A DNA stretch of 64,000 nucleotides from Atopobium minutum (GCA_900105895.1 FNSH01000001.1:1352501-1416500), one strand, 5' to 3'; shown: positions 18,391 through 27,839, numbered from the stretch's first letter. Notes: generated from the letters alone by a model not told the origin. A program made the numbers and translations.

Positions 18391-18430
18391 AGGTCGGTCC
18401 TGTCCTTATTGACACGGGACCGACCTTCTT
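18391..18430 (+). terminator. Intercistronic hairpin between PTS IIC and IIB
   Basis: The arms at 18391-18400 and 18417-18426 pair almost perfectly (AGGTCGGTCC with GGACCGACCT), extended inward by TGTC/GACA. The following TTCTT is a weak T-tract. It may be a partial terminator or an mRNA-stabilising structure inside the operon, because the IIB gene begins about 100 bases later. Confidence 0.5.
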
Positions 18431-18528
18431 GGCTGGATTGTTGTCTTGCTTGTCTGTCTCAACATACACGTTGTTTTGAGCGATACAACAGCATGGTTAC
18501 ACGTTTGCCCCCTATGGAAAGGAATAGT

Positions 18529-18841
18529 ATGTCTGCAAAAATTCTTTGTGCCTGCGCAAATGGTTCCGGCACCTCTCTGATGATGCAACTAACGGTGGAG
18601 CGTGTGGTAAAGAAGCTCAATATGGATGTCTCGGAAGTGCACCACTGTGCCCTTGCAGAAGGCACCTCTACAGCAACCAAGTTTGATATTGCCTGCTTCC
18701 CCCCGCAACTTTGAAAACATGTTTAAGTCCGCAGCTGATTCTGGAACCGTCATCTGCATTCCTTTAAAGAATGTGCTTTCCGATAAAGAAATCGAAGAGA
18801 AGTTTATTGAGGCCGGATTGGACAAGAAGTTCGCGAAATAG
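18529..18841 (+). pseudogene. ulaB: PTS ascorbate-type IIB component (UlaB-like), single frameshift
   Basis: The reading starts at the ATG at 18529 after AAAGGA. The phospho-Cys loop ILCACANGSGTSLMM is present at the N-terminus. The first frame stops at 18714 just after the six-C run 18699-18704. Removing one C gives a continuous protein of about 103 residues ending DKKFAK at 18841, the normal UlaB length, with the rest of the IIB fold in the second frame. The IIA and IIC partners are intact. This is either a homopolymer sequencing error or a recent loss of function. Confidence 0.8.
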
Positions 18842-18886
18842 CGCGCTCCATACGTCACACAGCTTGCTTATTGAGGAGATGCGTTT

Positions 18887-19945
18887 ATGAAGTATCAGAA
18901 GAAAGTTATTGCGACCGACATGGCCAAGTGCTACGCCATTGGAATGTTTGACGGTGCTGATAGCCCTAGCTTTGTGATTGCTACCGAGAAGGAAGGCCCC
19001 ATTCGTAGGTTTTCACTTGATGGGACCGTACTAGAAAATGTCTGTGATGGCCCCGGTGGCGTTATGACCGTTATGCAAACACCGGGTCGTGATGATCAGC
19101 TTCTGAGTACCTATAAGTTTTTCTCGCCCAACTTTGGGGCAGACGATGCCAAGATCGTGAGCTATACGCACACCGATGATGGCAGTTGGACGCGCTCTGT
19201 TGTATGTGATTTACCCTATGTGCACCGCTTTGGCGTGCTTAAGGCTGCCGATGGACAAGAATGGCTTTTGGCATGTACCATCAAGTCGGCATGCCGGTCA
19301 TTCAAGGAAGATTGGAAGACACCGGGTGCAGTCTATGCGGCAAAGCTTGAGGGAAAACTTGAGCGCTACAACCAGACCGAACAGCTTCCGCTCACACAGA
19401 TTGCTCCAATACAGTTGCAAAATCATGGCTTCTATGTGGCGCCTGACCGCAGCTTTGCTCTGATTGGTACAGCGGCGGGAGTGTTTAGGTATACGCCGCC
19501 TGCAAACGATGGTGACAGCTGGCAGATTGACTGCTTGGTGGTTCAGCCCACCAGTGATATGTGCCTGGTAGATCTTGATGGTGATGGTATAGATGAGCTG
19601 GTTACCATCTCAGCATTTCACGGTGATACGCTGCGGGTCTGGCATGCAACGCAGCAGCCAGACAACTATCACATGGTTTGGGAAGACCCTCAAAAACATG
19701 CGTTTTTACATGCCATATGGTCTGGCAGCCTTGCAAATCACGCCTGCGCTCTTTTGGGCAATCGAAAAGAAGAGCGTGCCCTCATGCGCCTGTATTTCCA
19801 GGATGGCTCGTATGGTCTTGAAGTAATTGACCGTGACTGTGGACCTGCAAATGTCTGGGTGTTTAAAAAAGAGGGAAGCGATTTTATCATCTCGGCCAAT
19901 CGAGAGGTCGATGAAGCGGCCTTGTACCAGGTAATCGCAGAGTAG
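18887..19945 (+). CDS. Unknown protein with an FG-GAP/VCBS-like repeat, in the ula-type operon
   Basis: A 352-residue protein with no signal peptide or membrane helix, so probably cytoplasmic. It is rich in beta-strand-like segments. One clear calcium-loop-like motif, VDLDGDGIDELV (about residues 228-239), is the hallmark of FG-GAP/VCBS beta-propeller blades, and other short blades can be suspected (FYVAPDRSFALIG). It lies 45 bases after IIB and 55 before ulaG with a good GGAG ribosome-binding site, so it belongs to the operon. In E. coli ula operons this region holds UlaD, which this protein does not resemble. A sugar-acid enzyme or sensor role is possible but unproven. Confidence 0.7.
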   Translation: MKYQKKVIATDMAKCYAIGMFDGADSPSFVIATEKEGPIRRFSLDGTVLENVCDGPGGVMTVMQTPGRDDQLLSTYKFFSPNFGADDAKIVSYTHTDDGSWTRSVVCDLPYVHRFGVLKAADGQEWLLACTIKSACRSFKEDWKTPGAVYAAKLEGKLERYNQTEQLPLTQIAPIQLQNHGFYVAPDRSFALIGTAAGVFRYTPPANDGDSWQIDCLVVQPTSDMCLVDLDGDGIDELVTISAFHGDTLRVWHATQQPDNYHMVWEDPQKHAFLHAIWSGSLANHACALLGNRKEERALMRLYFQDGSYGLEVIDRDCGPANVWVFKKEGSDFIISANREVDEAALYQVIAE

Positions 19946-20000
19946 GTATTCTTACGCGCAGCGCTTTGTCGTTACGCTAGGTATGTATAAGGAGATATAT

Positions 20001-21119
20001 ATGTCCGCTATTGATGAAGTCACCCGTGAGGGTTGGATCATGAGCACATTCCCCGAGTGGGGCACCTGGCTCAATGAGGATATTGAGAGCGCGGTTGTTC
20101 CCGAGGGTAACGTCAAGATGTGGTGGCTTGGCTGCACCGGTCTGTGGGTAAAAACCCCGGGCGACGCCAACATCACCATTGATCTTTGGACAGGCAACGG
20201 TAAGCGTACTCATGGTGACGGCAAGATGAAGGTTGGCCATCAGATGGCTAATATGGCAGGATGTCGTGCTATGCAGCCCAATTTGCGCAATATTCCTTAC
20301 GTTTTTGATCCCTTTGGTTTCAAAAAGGTTGATGCGGTACTTGCAACGCATTATCACCAGGACCACATGTCAAAGGAGTGGGCTGCCCACGTAATCCAGT
20401 TCGGCATGACCACCATTGACGAGAATGGCAATGAGATTCCCGTACCCTTTATTGGCCCGGAGAAGTCCGCTGATTTTTGGCGCAAATGGGGTGTGCCCGA
20501 GGATCGCATCAGGGTGGTAAAGCCTGGCGATATCATCACCATTAAGGACATGAAAATTGTCTGCATGGATTCCTTTGATCGTACCTGCATCACCACAACC
20601 GATTCCACCGGTCCTGACCGTGAGGACCTATGGGGTAAGTGCCCCATGGATATGGATGAGAAGGCCGTTAATTACCTGCTTATCACCCCTGGTGGCAATA
20701 TTTATCACTCCGGTGACTCGCATTATTCTATCTATTTTGCCAAGCATGGTAAGGACATCATGAAGCAATACGGCGGTGTAGACGTTGCCTTTGGCTCTTA
20801 TGGCTGCAATCCGCTGGGTATGCAGGACAAGATGGAAGCCTCTGATATTTTGCGCATGGCTGAAGACCTGCTGGCCAAGGTGGTTATTCCCATTCACTGG
20901 GACGTGTGGACCAACTTTGCGGCTGATCTCAATGAGATAGAAGTCCTGTATCAGATGCGCAAGGATCGTCTGGATTATCGCTTTAAGCCGTACTACTGGA
21001 AGGTGGGCGGCGAATACACCTATCCTCTCGATAAGGACAAGAAAGAGTATATGTATGATCGTGGCTTCCATGACTGCTTTGACCATGAACCCAATGTTCC
21101 ATTCCGCTCGGTTCTTTAG
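20001..21119 (+). CDS. ulaG: L-ascorbate-6-phosphate lactonase UlaG
   Basis: A 372-residue metallo-beta-lactamase-fold enzyme that opens the lactone of L-ascorbate-6-phosphate to 3-keto-L-gulonate-6-phosphate. The ATG at 20001 follows AAGGAG by six bases; the in-frame ATG at 19983 lies upstream of that site. The metal-binding motif THYHQDH occupies residues 116-122. A later SGDSHYS segment supplies a metal Asp, and IPIHWDVW near the end supplies the last His. The protein closely matches the UlaG family in length and in its WWLGCTGLWVKTP start. It is followed 12 bases later by ulaF. Confidence 0.95.
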   Translation: MSAIDEVTREGWIMSTFPEWGTWLNEDIESAVVPEGNVKMWWLGCTGLWVKTPGDANITIDLWTGNGKRTHGDGKMKVGHQMANMAGCRAMQPNLRNIPYVFDPFGFKKVDAVLATHYHQDHMSKEWAAHVIQFGMTTIDENGNEIPVPFIGPEKSADFWRKWGVPEDRIRVVKPGDIITIKDMKIVCMDSFDRTCITTTDSTGPDREDLWGKCPMDMDEKAVNYLLITPGGNIYHSGDSHYSIYFAKHGKDIMKQYGGVDVAFGSYGCNPLGMQDKMEASDILRMAEDLLAKVVIPIHWDVWTNFAADLNEIEVLYQMRKDRLDYRFKPYYWKVGGEYTYPLDKDKKEYMYDRGFHDCFDHEPNVPFRSVL

Positions 21120-21131
21120 GGGGCAACACGC

Positions 21132-21842
21132 ATGATGCTCAAAGAATTGCGTGAGAAGGTCTATGAAGCCAACATGAATCTCCCCAAGCATGGCTTGGTA
21201 GTTTTTACCTGGGGTAATGCTTCAGAGATTGATCGTGATAAGGAGCTTTTTGTCATCAAACCTTCTGGTGTTTCCTATGATGAGCTCAGCCCTGAGTCTA
21301 TGGTTGTGTGCGATATGGATGGCGCCGTGGTTGAAGGCAGTCTCAATCCCTCATCTGACACAGCAACACATGCCTATTTGTATCGTGCGTGGGATGCGGT
21401 TGGCGGAATCGTTCATACGCATTCTGCATCCGCAACCTCTTGGGCACAGGCTGGTCGGTCTATTCCTTGCTATGGCACCACACAGGCTGATTATTTCTAC
21501 GGCGAGATACCTTGTATGCGGGGGCTTACGCAAGAAGAGATAGAAGAAGCCTACGAGTACAACACCGGCAAGGTAATCGTCGAGGGTTTTGAAGGATGCG
21601 ATCCTCTTGCGCAACCCGGTTGTTTAGTGCGCAATCACGGGCCCTTCTCGTGGGGTAAGGATGCTGCAGCCGCGGTGTACCATGCCGTGGTTGTGGAAGA
21701 AGTGGCAAAGATGTCTCTTAATACGGAGCTACTTTGTGGGTCTATAGGTCGGCCTTGTGCAAAAGCCCAAGCTCCTCAATATTTGCTCGATAAGCACTAC
21801 CAGCGCAAACATGGGCCCCATGCGTATTATGGACAAAACTAG
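21132..21842 (+). CDS. ulaF: L-ribulose-5-phosphate 4-epimerase (UlaF/AraD family)
   Basis: A 236-residue class II aldolase-fold enzyme interconverting L-ribulose-5-phosphate and D-xylulose-5-phosphate. Family segments are [40 protein letters not shown], the zinc-binding [11 protein letters not shown] and [10 protein letters not shown]. The start is the first of two adjacent ATGs at 21132, eight bases after GGGGGC. It lies 12 bases after ulaG; a strong hairpin then separates it from ulaE. It is the last step linking the ascorbate pathway to the pentose phosphate pathway. Confidence 0.94.
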   Translation: MMLKELREKVYEANMNLPKHGLVVFTWGNASEIDRDKELFVIKPSGVSYDELSPESMVVCDMDGAVVEGSLNPSSDTATHAYLYRAWDAVGGIVHTHSASATSWAQAGRSIPCYGTTQADYFYGEIPCMRGLTQEEIEEAYEYNTGKVIVEGFEGCDPLAQPGCLVRNHGPFSWGKDAAAAVYHAVVVEEVAKMSLNTELLCGSIGRPCAKAQAPQYLLDKHYQRKHGPHAYYGQN

Positions 21843-21904
21843 CGGATACGCGATAGTGGCTGCTTACAGGGCATGCACTGCGTATTGCGTACTATGAGAA
21901 TAAC

Positions 21905-21945
21905 AAGGGCATCAGACGCACAGGTAAGTCGTTTGATGCCCTTTT
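21905..21945 (+). terminator. Rho-independent terminator between ulaF and ulaE
   Basis: The arms at 21905-21917 and 21931-21943 pair over 13 positions with one G-T wobble, followed by a short T run. The next gene starts only 17 bases later, so ulaE probably depends on read-through or a promoter overlapping the hairpin. Confidence 0.8.
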
Positions 21946-21961
21946 AGTAAAAGGAGTAGGT

Positions 21962-22813
21962 ATGAGTAAAACATACCAACTGGGACTCTATGAGAAAGCT
22001 ATACCAGATACGCTTGACTGGGAGGAGCGTCTGAGTACTGCAGCAGCGTGCGGCTTTGACTACCTGGAGATTTCTGTTGATGAATCCAGTACACGGCAGG
22101 CTCGCCTTGATTGGACGGCGCAAGAACGTCAGGCCGTCATTCAGGCCATGCGCAACACCGGTGTGTCACTTGGTTCTATGTGTCTTTCTGGCCTGCGTAA
22201 ATGGCCTTTTGGAGCAAAAGATCCTCAAAAACGTTCCTATAGTTTGGTAATGATGGATAAGGCTCTTGATCTTGCCTGTGATCTTGGGCTGCACATCATT
22301 CAGCTAGCGGGATATGATGCGTATTACGATGAGGATGCTTGGGATGGTTCCGAGGCATATTTTGCAGAGAATTTAGCTCGGGCTACCGAGATGGCGGCTA
22401 CCGCTGGTGTTGTTTTGGGTTTTGAAACTATGGAAACGCCCTTTATGGACACGGTTACTAAGGCCATGCGCTATGTAAGCCACATACACAGCCCCTTCTT
22501 AGGGGTATATCCCGATGTGGGAAATCTTACCAATGCTTCTTTTTTGTATGGTACGTCCGTATCGGATGATATCGCCACAGGTACTGGTCATATCTTTGCG
22601 GCGCACCTTAAAGAGACGAGAGCTGGGCAGTATCGCGATATGTTTTTTGGTGAGGGTACTACGGATTATGTCGGCGCGCTGAGTCAATTGATTCCCCAGG
22701 GCGTACGGCGCTTTGTGTGTGAGCAATGGTATCTTGGTTCGGCTGAGTGGGAAGAAGATCTTGTCTATGCTTCTGAATTTGCACGTAGTCAGATTGAGAG
22801 GTATCTGCCATAG
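21962..22813 (+). CDS. ulaE: L-ribulose/L-xylulose-5-phosphate 3-epimerase (UlaE family)
   Basis: A 283-residue TIM-barrel of the xylose isomerase-like superfamily that epimerises L-xylulose-5-phosphate to L-ribulose-5-phosphate. It has the UlaE start (YQLGLYEKAIPDTLDWEERL), FDYLEISVDES, SMCLSGLRKWPFGA, IIQLAGYDAYYDE, LGFETMETPFMDT, YPDVGNL and a HLKETRAGQYRDMFFGEG segment. The metal-binding Glu, Asp, His and Glu residues expected for this fold lie within these segments. It has a good ribosome-binding site (AAAGGAG) directly after the preceding terminator. Confidence 0.95.
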   Translation: MSKTYQLGLYEKAIPDTLDWEERLSTAAACGFDYLEISVDESSTRQARLDWTAQERQAVIQAMRNTGVSLGSMCLSGLRKWPFGAKDPQKRSYSLVMMDKALDLACDLGLHIIQLAGYDAYYDEDAWDGSEAYFAENLARATEMAATAGVVLGFETMETPFMDTVTKAMRYVSHIHSPFLGVYPDVGNLTNASFLYGTSVSDDIATGTGHIFAAHLKETRAGQYRDMFFGEGTTDYVGALSQLIPQGVRRFVCEQWYLGSAEWEEDLVYASEFARSQIERYLP

Positions 22814-22839
22814 GGTTTATATCGGGATCAAAGGTAAGC

Positions 22840-22871
22840 GAGAAAAGCGAGTGCCGAGAAAAGCAGGTGCC
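22840..22871. repeat. Two-copy 16-base tandem repeat
   Basis: Copies at 22840-22855 and 22856-22871 share GAGAAAAGC and TGCC and differ at two positions. They lie in the intergenic stretch before the terminator that follows ulaE. Confidence 0.5.
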
Positions 22872-22906
22872 GATAAAACCGGGAAGGGAAATAAGAAACA
22901 AACGAG

Positions 22907-22940
22907 AAGGACGCCTGTCATCTGGCAGGCGTCCTTTTTT
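22907..22940. terminator. Terminator between ulaE and purL, probably bidirectional
   Basis: The perfect 11-base arms AAGGACGCCTG (22907-22917) and CAGGCGTCCTT (22926-22936) are followed by a T run on the plus strand. The minus-strand side is moderately T-rich, so it can serve both convergent genes. Confidence 0.88.
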
Positions 22941-23016
22941 GCAGGGTATCGGCATGCAATCTAGCTATCGGGCAGGCTAGCCGTCTTACTATGCTGGCTT
23001 TTGTGCGCGTTTCTCA

Positions 23017-26000
23017 TCAGCTAAAGTAGGCAACTCCGCTTTCAAAAAGGGGCTGGAAGGTGGTACCAGCAACGTTTTTGTAGAGGTCCTTATCGTAACG
23101 CTCCGTATGGCCCATCTTACCCAGAACGCGTCCATCAGGGCTGGTAATGCCTTCAATAGCCCATGCAGAGCCATTAGGATTGACGTCCAAGCCCATGGCG
23201 GGGATACCGTTTTCATCGCAATATTGCGTGGCAATTTGACCGTTTTTCTCAAGAGAAGAGAGCAACTCTGAAGAAGCAACAAAACGGCCTTCACCATGGC
23301 TGATGGCAATGGTGTGAATGTCATCCACTGAACACTGGGAAAGCCATGGGGACGCATTGGAAGCTATGCGCGTGCGCACAAGTCGGCTTTGATGGCGGCC
23401 AATGGTATTAAAGGTGAGGGTGGGGCAGTGTTCATCCATGGGAACAATGTCGCCATAAGGAACCAGACCCAATTTAATGAGTGCCTGGAAGCCATTGCAG
23501 ATACCAAGCATCAGTCCATCTCGGTTGTTTAAAAGATCGCGGACTGCTTCGGTAACCTCAGGTGCGCGGAAGAACGCGGTAATAAATTTGGCAGATCCAT
23601 CGGGTTCATCGCCACCAGAAAAGCCGCCAGGAATCATAACAATCTGAGATGAGCGGATATACTGGGCAAGCTGTTTGGTTGACTCGGCAACCGCCTGAGG
23701 GCTGAGGTTGTTGATGACAAAGGTTGTGGGAAGTGCTCCTGCACGCTCAAATGCGCGCGCGGAGTCATACTCACAGTTGTTTCCAGGGAACACGGGGATG
23801 ATTACTCGTGGTTTGGCAATAGCGGCATGTGCGTGGGCCCTGCTGGATGCTACAAAGCTCACCTTGTGGGTGGTCTGAGCTGAGCTGCGGTAAGGATATA
23901 CACCTTCCAGCGCGGATTCCCAGGTTTCCTGCAGCTTGGCAAGGTCAAGCGTTTCATTGCAGGCAACAAAGCGGTACTCTGCGGTGGTTGTGCCAAGGTA
24001 AGAGACGGTGAGGTTTGCAGGAATTTGGGGCAGGTCCACATCTGGGGCAAGCTCAACAACAAAGCTGCCGTAGGCTAGGCTCAGCAGGCTTTCTGCCGAG
24101 AAGTGCTCATCAAGCTTGACGCCAATACGGTTGCCAAGGCAGGATTTAAACAGTGCCTCTGCTACACCACCATAGCCAGGAGTGGTTACACTAACGGCTA
24201 TCTTGGACTGGATGAGCTGTTCTATAAAGTTCAGAGCAGCGATAAGTGAAGAAGCCTCGGGCATGATGCCGTCAGCAGTATAGTGAGGAACCACTGAAAT
24301 AAGCTGGTGATTGGCGGCCTTAAACTCAGGGGAAACAACCGTATCTGTCTTGCCACAAGCGGTTGCAAATGAGACCAGGGTGGGAGGGACATCGAGCTTC
24401 TCAAAGGAGCCAGACATGGAGTCCTTACCACCAATGGCACCAACGCCCAAATCAACTTGAGCCATGAGGGCACCAAGTACGCTGGCGACGGGCTTACCCC
24501 AACGCGTGTCCTCTGTGCGTAGACACTCAAAATACTCTTGGAAGCTTAGATATGCATCTTTGCGCTTAAAGCCAGTGGCAATCAGTTTGGAAAGTGACTC
24601 TACTACCGCGCAATAGGCGCCGGCGTATTGATTTTTCTCACAGAGATAGGGGTTAAAGCCCCAGGCCATACCAGAGCAGGTAGTGGTAGTGCCGTCTACA
24701 GGAAGCTTAGCTACCATGGAAAGAGCTGGTGTGAGTTGGTGGGTGCCACCAAAGGGCATGAGTACCGTTGCTGCGCCAATGGTGGAGTCAAAACGCTCAG
24801 ACAGACCCTTGTTAGAAGCAACGTTACTATCAGATACCAGCGAGTTCATCTGTTGTGCAAAGCTTGTTCCATCCCACTTGGGTACGAAGGGTTCACTGGC
24901 AGTGACGTGTGCATTTTGATGTTTGGGAGCACCGTTAGACGCGAGAAATTCTCGAGAAATATCTACGATAGTGTTGTCATTCCAGTGCATGACCAAGCGT
25001 TTTGCCTCGGTAACTGTTGCGACGGGCGTAGCTTCCAGGTTTTCCTCATGTGCATAGCCTAAGAAGGTCTCTACATCTGTAGAGGCAAGAGCTACAGCCA
25101 TGCGTTCTTGAGATTCACTCAAAGCGAGTTCTGTGCCGTCAAGGCCTTCGTATTTTTTGGGCAGAGCATTAAGGTCAATTAAAAGCCCATCGGCAAGCTC
25201 ACCAATGGCTACGCTTACCCCGCCTGCGCCAAAATCGTTGCAACGTTTAATAAGCTGGCATGCATCTTTGCGGCGGAACAAGCGTTGGAGTTTACGCTCA
25301 ACAGGGGCATTACCCTTTTGAACCTCTGCACCACAGTCTTCCAAAGAATCCATGTTATGTGCCTTGGATGAGCCCGTTGCACCACCAATACCGTCACGGC
25401 CCGTACGGCCACCCAGCAAGACGATAACGTCACCAGCGGCAGGTTCTTCTCGGCGGACATGTTGAGCAGGAGTAGCAGCTACAACAGCACCAATCTCCAT
25501 GCGCTTGGCTATATATCCTGGATGGTACAGCTCATTTACCTGGCCAGTTGCCAAGCCAATCTGATTGCCATAAGAAGAGTAGCCTGCAGCAGCTGTGGTT
25601 ACAAGCTTGCGTTGAGGCAGCTTACCCTCAAGCGTTTGAGAAATGGGAACCCTGGGATCGCCTGCACCCGTAACACGCATGGCTTGGTATACATAACTAC
25701 GGCCGGAAAGCGGGTCGCGAATAGCGCCGCCAATACAGGTTGCTGCGCCGCCAAACGGCTCGATCTCTGTAGGATGATTGTGCGTCTCATTTTTAAAGAG
25801 GAAGAGCCAGTCTTCATCCACGCCGTTAACATCTACTTTGACCTTAACGGTGCAGGCATTGATTTCATCGGACTCGTCCAGATTGGTGAGAATCCCCTGG
25901 TGTTTGAGATATTTTGCACCAATGGTACCCATGTCCATAAGGCAAATGGGCTTGTGATCACGTCCCAGCTCATGGCGCATGGCAAGGTACTTCTGGAAAG

Positions 26001-26733
26001 CCTCTTGGACAACGGCGTCATCAAATGTGATGCTGTCCAGTTCTGTGCCAAACGTGGTGTGACGGCAGTGATCCGACCAATACGTGTCAATCACTTTAAT
26101 CTCTGTAATGGTGGGGCAGCGACCTTCTTGGGCAAAGTAGCGCTGGCAAAATTGAATATCAGCTAAGTCCATTGCCAGACCCTGCTTGGCGATAAACGCT
26201 GCGAGTTCGTCTGTAGAAAGCGTGAGGAAGTCATCGAGAATTTCTACAGCCTTGGGGACTGCAAGTTGCATCTGTAGGGTTGAAGGCAGCTCAAGGGAGG
26301 CTTCGCGTGCTTCAACCGGATTGATAACATAATGTTTAATAGCAGCAACATCTGCATCACTCAGATTGCCATACAGTAAGTAGACTTTTGCAGAACGAAC
26401 GGTTGGGCGCTCGCCTTGACCGATGAGTTGGATACACTCACTGGCAGAATCCGCACGCTGATCAAACTGACCAGGCAAAAACTCAACAGCAAACAGGATG
26501 GCATCGTCTGCAGCAGGCATGTCCAAAGACACGGTATCTACCTGCGGCTCACTAAATACGGTTGGAATGCACTTCTCAAAGAGTTCCTGCGAAATGCCCT
26601 CGGTATCGTAGCGATTGATAATGCGCACATCACTCAGCGAGGAAATACCAAGTGTGTCACGAAGCTCAGTGCATAAGGCGTGAGCCTCTCCAGCAAACTC
26701 GGAGCGCTTCTCGACAAAAACACGTAAGACCAT
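23017..26733 (-). CDS. purL: Phosphoribosylformylglycinamidine synthase, long single-chain form
   Basis: A 1238-residue cytoplasmic enzyme converting FGAR, ATP and glutamine to FGAM in purine synthesis. The order is an N-terminal PurS-like region, two AIR-synthase-type repeats (with IKVIDTYWSDHCRHTTF, FLFKNETHNHPTEI and FGGAATCIGG), and a C-terminal class I glutaminase. The glutaminase nucleophile is Cys1079 in MLGICNGFQAL, with His1146 in ISHGEGRF. The NNCEYDSARAF segment marks the start of the amidotransferase domain. The fused form is about as long as in many Firmicutes; many Actinomycetota instead use separate PurS, PurQ and PurL. No other purine gene is adjacent. Confidence 0.96.
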   Translation of the reverse strand: MVLRVFVEKRSEFAGEAHALCTELRDTLGISSLSDVRIINRYDTEGISQELFEKCIPTVFSEPQVDTVSLDMPAADDAILFAVEFLPGQFDQRADSASECIQLIGQGERPTVRSAKVYLLYGNLSDADVAAIKHYVINPVEAREASLELPSTLQMQLAVPKAVEILDDFLTLSTDELAAFIAKQGLAMDLADIQFCQRYFAQEGRCPTITEIKVIDTYWSDHCRHTTFGTELDSITFDDAVVQEAFQKYLAMRHELGRDHKPICLMDMGTIGAKYLKHQGILTNLDESDEINACTVKVKVDVNGVDEDWLFLFKNETHNHPTEIEPFGGAATCIGGAIRDPLSGRSYVYQAMRVTGAGDPRVPISQTLEGKLPQRKLVTTAAAGYSSYGNQIGLATGQVNELYHPGYIAKRMEIGAVVAATPAQHVRREEPAAGDVIVLLGGRTGRDGIGGATGSSKAHNMDSLEDCGAEVQKGNAPVERKLQRLFRRKDACQLIKRCNDFGAGGVSVAIGELADGLLIDLNALPKKYEGLDGTELALSESQERMAVALASTDVETFLGYAHEENLEATPVATVTEAKRLVMHWNDNTIVDISREFLASNGAPKHQNAHVTASEPFVPKWDGTSFAQQMNSLVSDSNVASNKGLSERFDSTIGAATVLMPFGGTHQLTPALSMVAKLPVDGTTTTCSGMAWGFNPYLCEKNQYAGAYCAVVESLSKLIATGFKRKDAYLSFQEYFECLRTEDTRWGKPVASVLGALMAQVDLGVGAIGGKDSMSGSFEKLDVPPTLVSFATACGKTDTVVSPEFKAANHQLISVVPHYTADGIMPEASSLIAALNFIEQLIQSKIAVSVTTPGYGGVAEALFKSCLGNRIGVKLDEHFSAESLLSLAYGSFVVELAPDVDLPQIPANLTVSYLGTTTAEYRFVACNETLDLAKLQETWESALEGVYPYRSSAQTTHKVSFVASSRAHAHAAIAKPRVIIPVFPGNNCEYDSARAFERAGALPTTFVINNLSPQAVAESTKQLAQYIRSSQIVMIPGGFSGGDEPDGSAKFITAFFRAPEVTEAVRDLLNNRDGLMLGICNGFQALIKLGLVPYGDIVPMDEHCPTLTFNTIGRHQSRLVRTRIASNASPWLSQCSVDDIHTIAISHGEGRFVASSELLSSLEKNGQIATQYCDENGIPAMGLDVNPNGSAWAIEGITSPDGRVLGKMGHTERYDKDLYKNVAGTTFQPLFESGVAYFS

Positions 26734-26966
26734 CTGTCCTGCCCTTCTGTGGGTTACAAGTGCTGCTTGTTGAGTTGTGTGTTTACACCTCTACATCATA
26801 CGTCGCTCTGCCAACAAGTTGGTCGATAAATGCAGTGTTCATTTGATAGAAAGAAATAAGACATGTCCACCAGTTTTTATTTGTTGCAGTTTGTGGCATG
26901 TATACAGATGCGATAAAGGTATTATTGAATTGGTACGGTTTTAATCCTATATAGATGGAGGCTTAC

Positions 26967-27839
26967 ATGCTTGTTAATGCAACAGCAATGCTTCAGAGCG
27001 CAGAGCGCGGCCACTATGGTATTGGTGCATTTAACACCAACAACCTTGAGTGGGCATCTGCCATTTTGGATGCAGCCGAGGAACTTCAATCTCCACTCAT
27101 CATTCAGTGCACCGGTGGTGCTGCTAAGTGGCAAACGAGCTTCAAGATTGTTTCTTTAATGGTTCATCAGCTGGTTGAGGACAAGAACATTACCGTTCCT
27201 GTTGCTCTGCACCTTGATCATGGTACCTATGAGCAGTCTTTGGAGTGCATTGCTGCTGGCTTTACGTCCATTATGTACGATGGCTCCCATGAGGAGACCT
27301 TTGACATTAACTTGTCTCGTACCGAGGAGATCGTAAAGCTTGCTCATGCCAAGGGTATTTCTGTTGAAGCTGAAGTTGGTGGCATTGGTGGTACCGAGGA
27401 TGGCGTAACCTCCAACGGCGAACTTGCTGATCCTAATCAGTGCAAGCAGATTGCAGACCTTGGTGTAGATTTCTTGGCTTGTGGTATTGGTAACATCCAT
27501 GGTCTGTATCCCGCTAACTGGGCTGGCCTGTCCTTTGAGCGCCTGAGCGAGATTAAGGCTCTGACAAAGGATTTGCCTTTGGTACTTCATGGTGGCACTG
27601 GTATTCCAGTAGACCAGATTAAGAAGGCTATTGAGTTGGGTATTTCTAAGATCAATGTAAACACGGATCTTCAGGTTGCCTTTGCCGCTGCAACACGTGC
27701 CTATATTGAGTCTGGTGCTGATAAGCAGGGCAAGGGCTACGATCCTCGTAAGCTTCTTAAGCCTGGTCGCGATGCTATTGTTACCCGCACCAAGGAGCTC
27801 ATGGTTGAGTTTGGTTCTGACGGTAAGGGTTGGAACTAA
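26967..27839 (+). CDS. fba: Class II fructose-1,6-bisphosphate aldolase
   Basis: A 290-residue zinc-dependent aldolase when started at the ATG at 26967, preceded by GGAGG; an in-frame ATG at 26955 lies upstream of that site. The catalytic Asp84 and zinc ligand His85 sit in HLDHGTYEQ. Further motifs are SIMYDGSHE, VEAEVGGIGG, LVLHGGTGIP (zinc His, phosphate loop) and INVNTDLQ. It cleaves fructose-1,6-bisphosphate to triose phosphates in glycolysis. It stands alone with its own terminator. Close relatives may act on tagatose bisphosphate, but the sequence looks like a central FbaA-type enzyme. Confidence 0.93.
   Translation: MLVNATAMLQSAERGHYGIGAFNTNNLEWASAILDAAEELQSPLIIQCTGGAAKWQTSFKIVSLMVHQLVEDKNITVPVALHLDHGTYEQSLECIAAGFTSIMYDGSHEETFDINLSRTEEIVKLAHAKGISVEAEVGGIGGTEDGVTSNGELADPNQCKQIADLGVDFLACGIGNIHGLYPANWAGLSFERLSEIKALTKDLPLVLHGGTGIPVDQIKKAIELGISKINVNTDLQVAFAAATRAYIESGADKQGKGYDPRKLLKPGRDAIVTRTKELMVEFGSDGKGWN

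Noticed and set aside
25459..26166. 235-residue plus-strand ORF over purL
   Set aside because: It is antisense to a conserved purL domain with no homology or ribosome-binding site.
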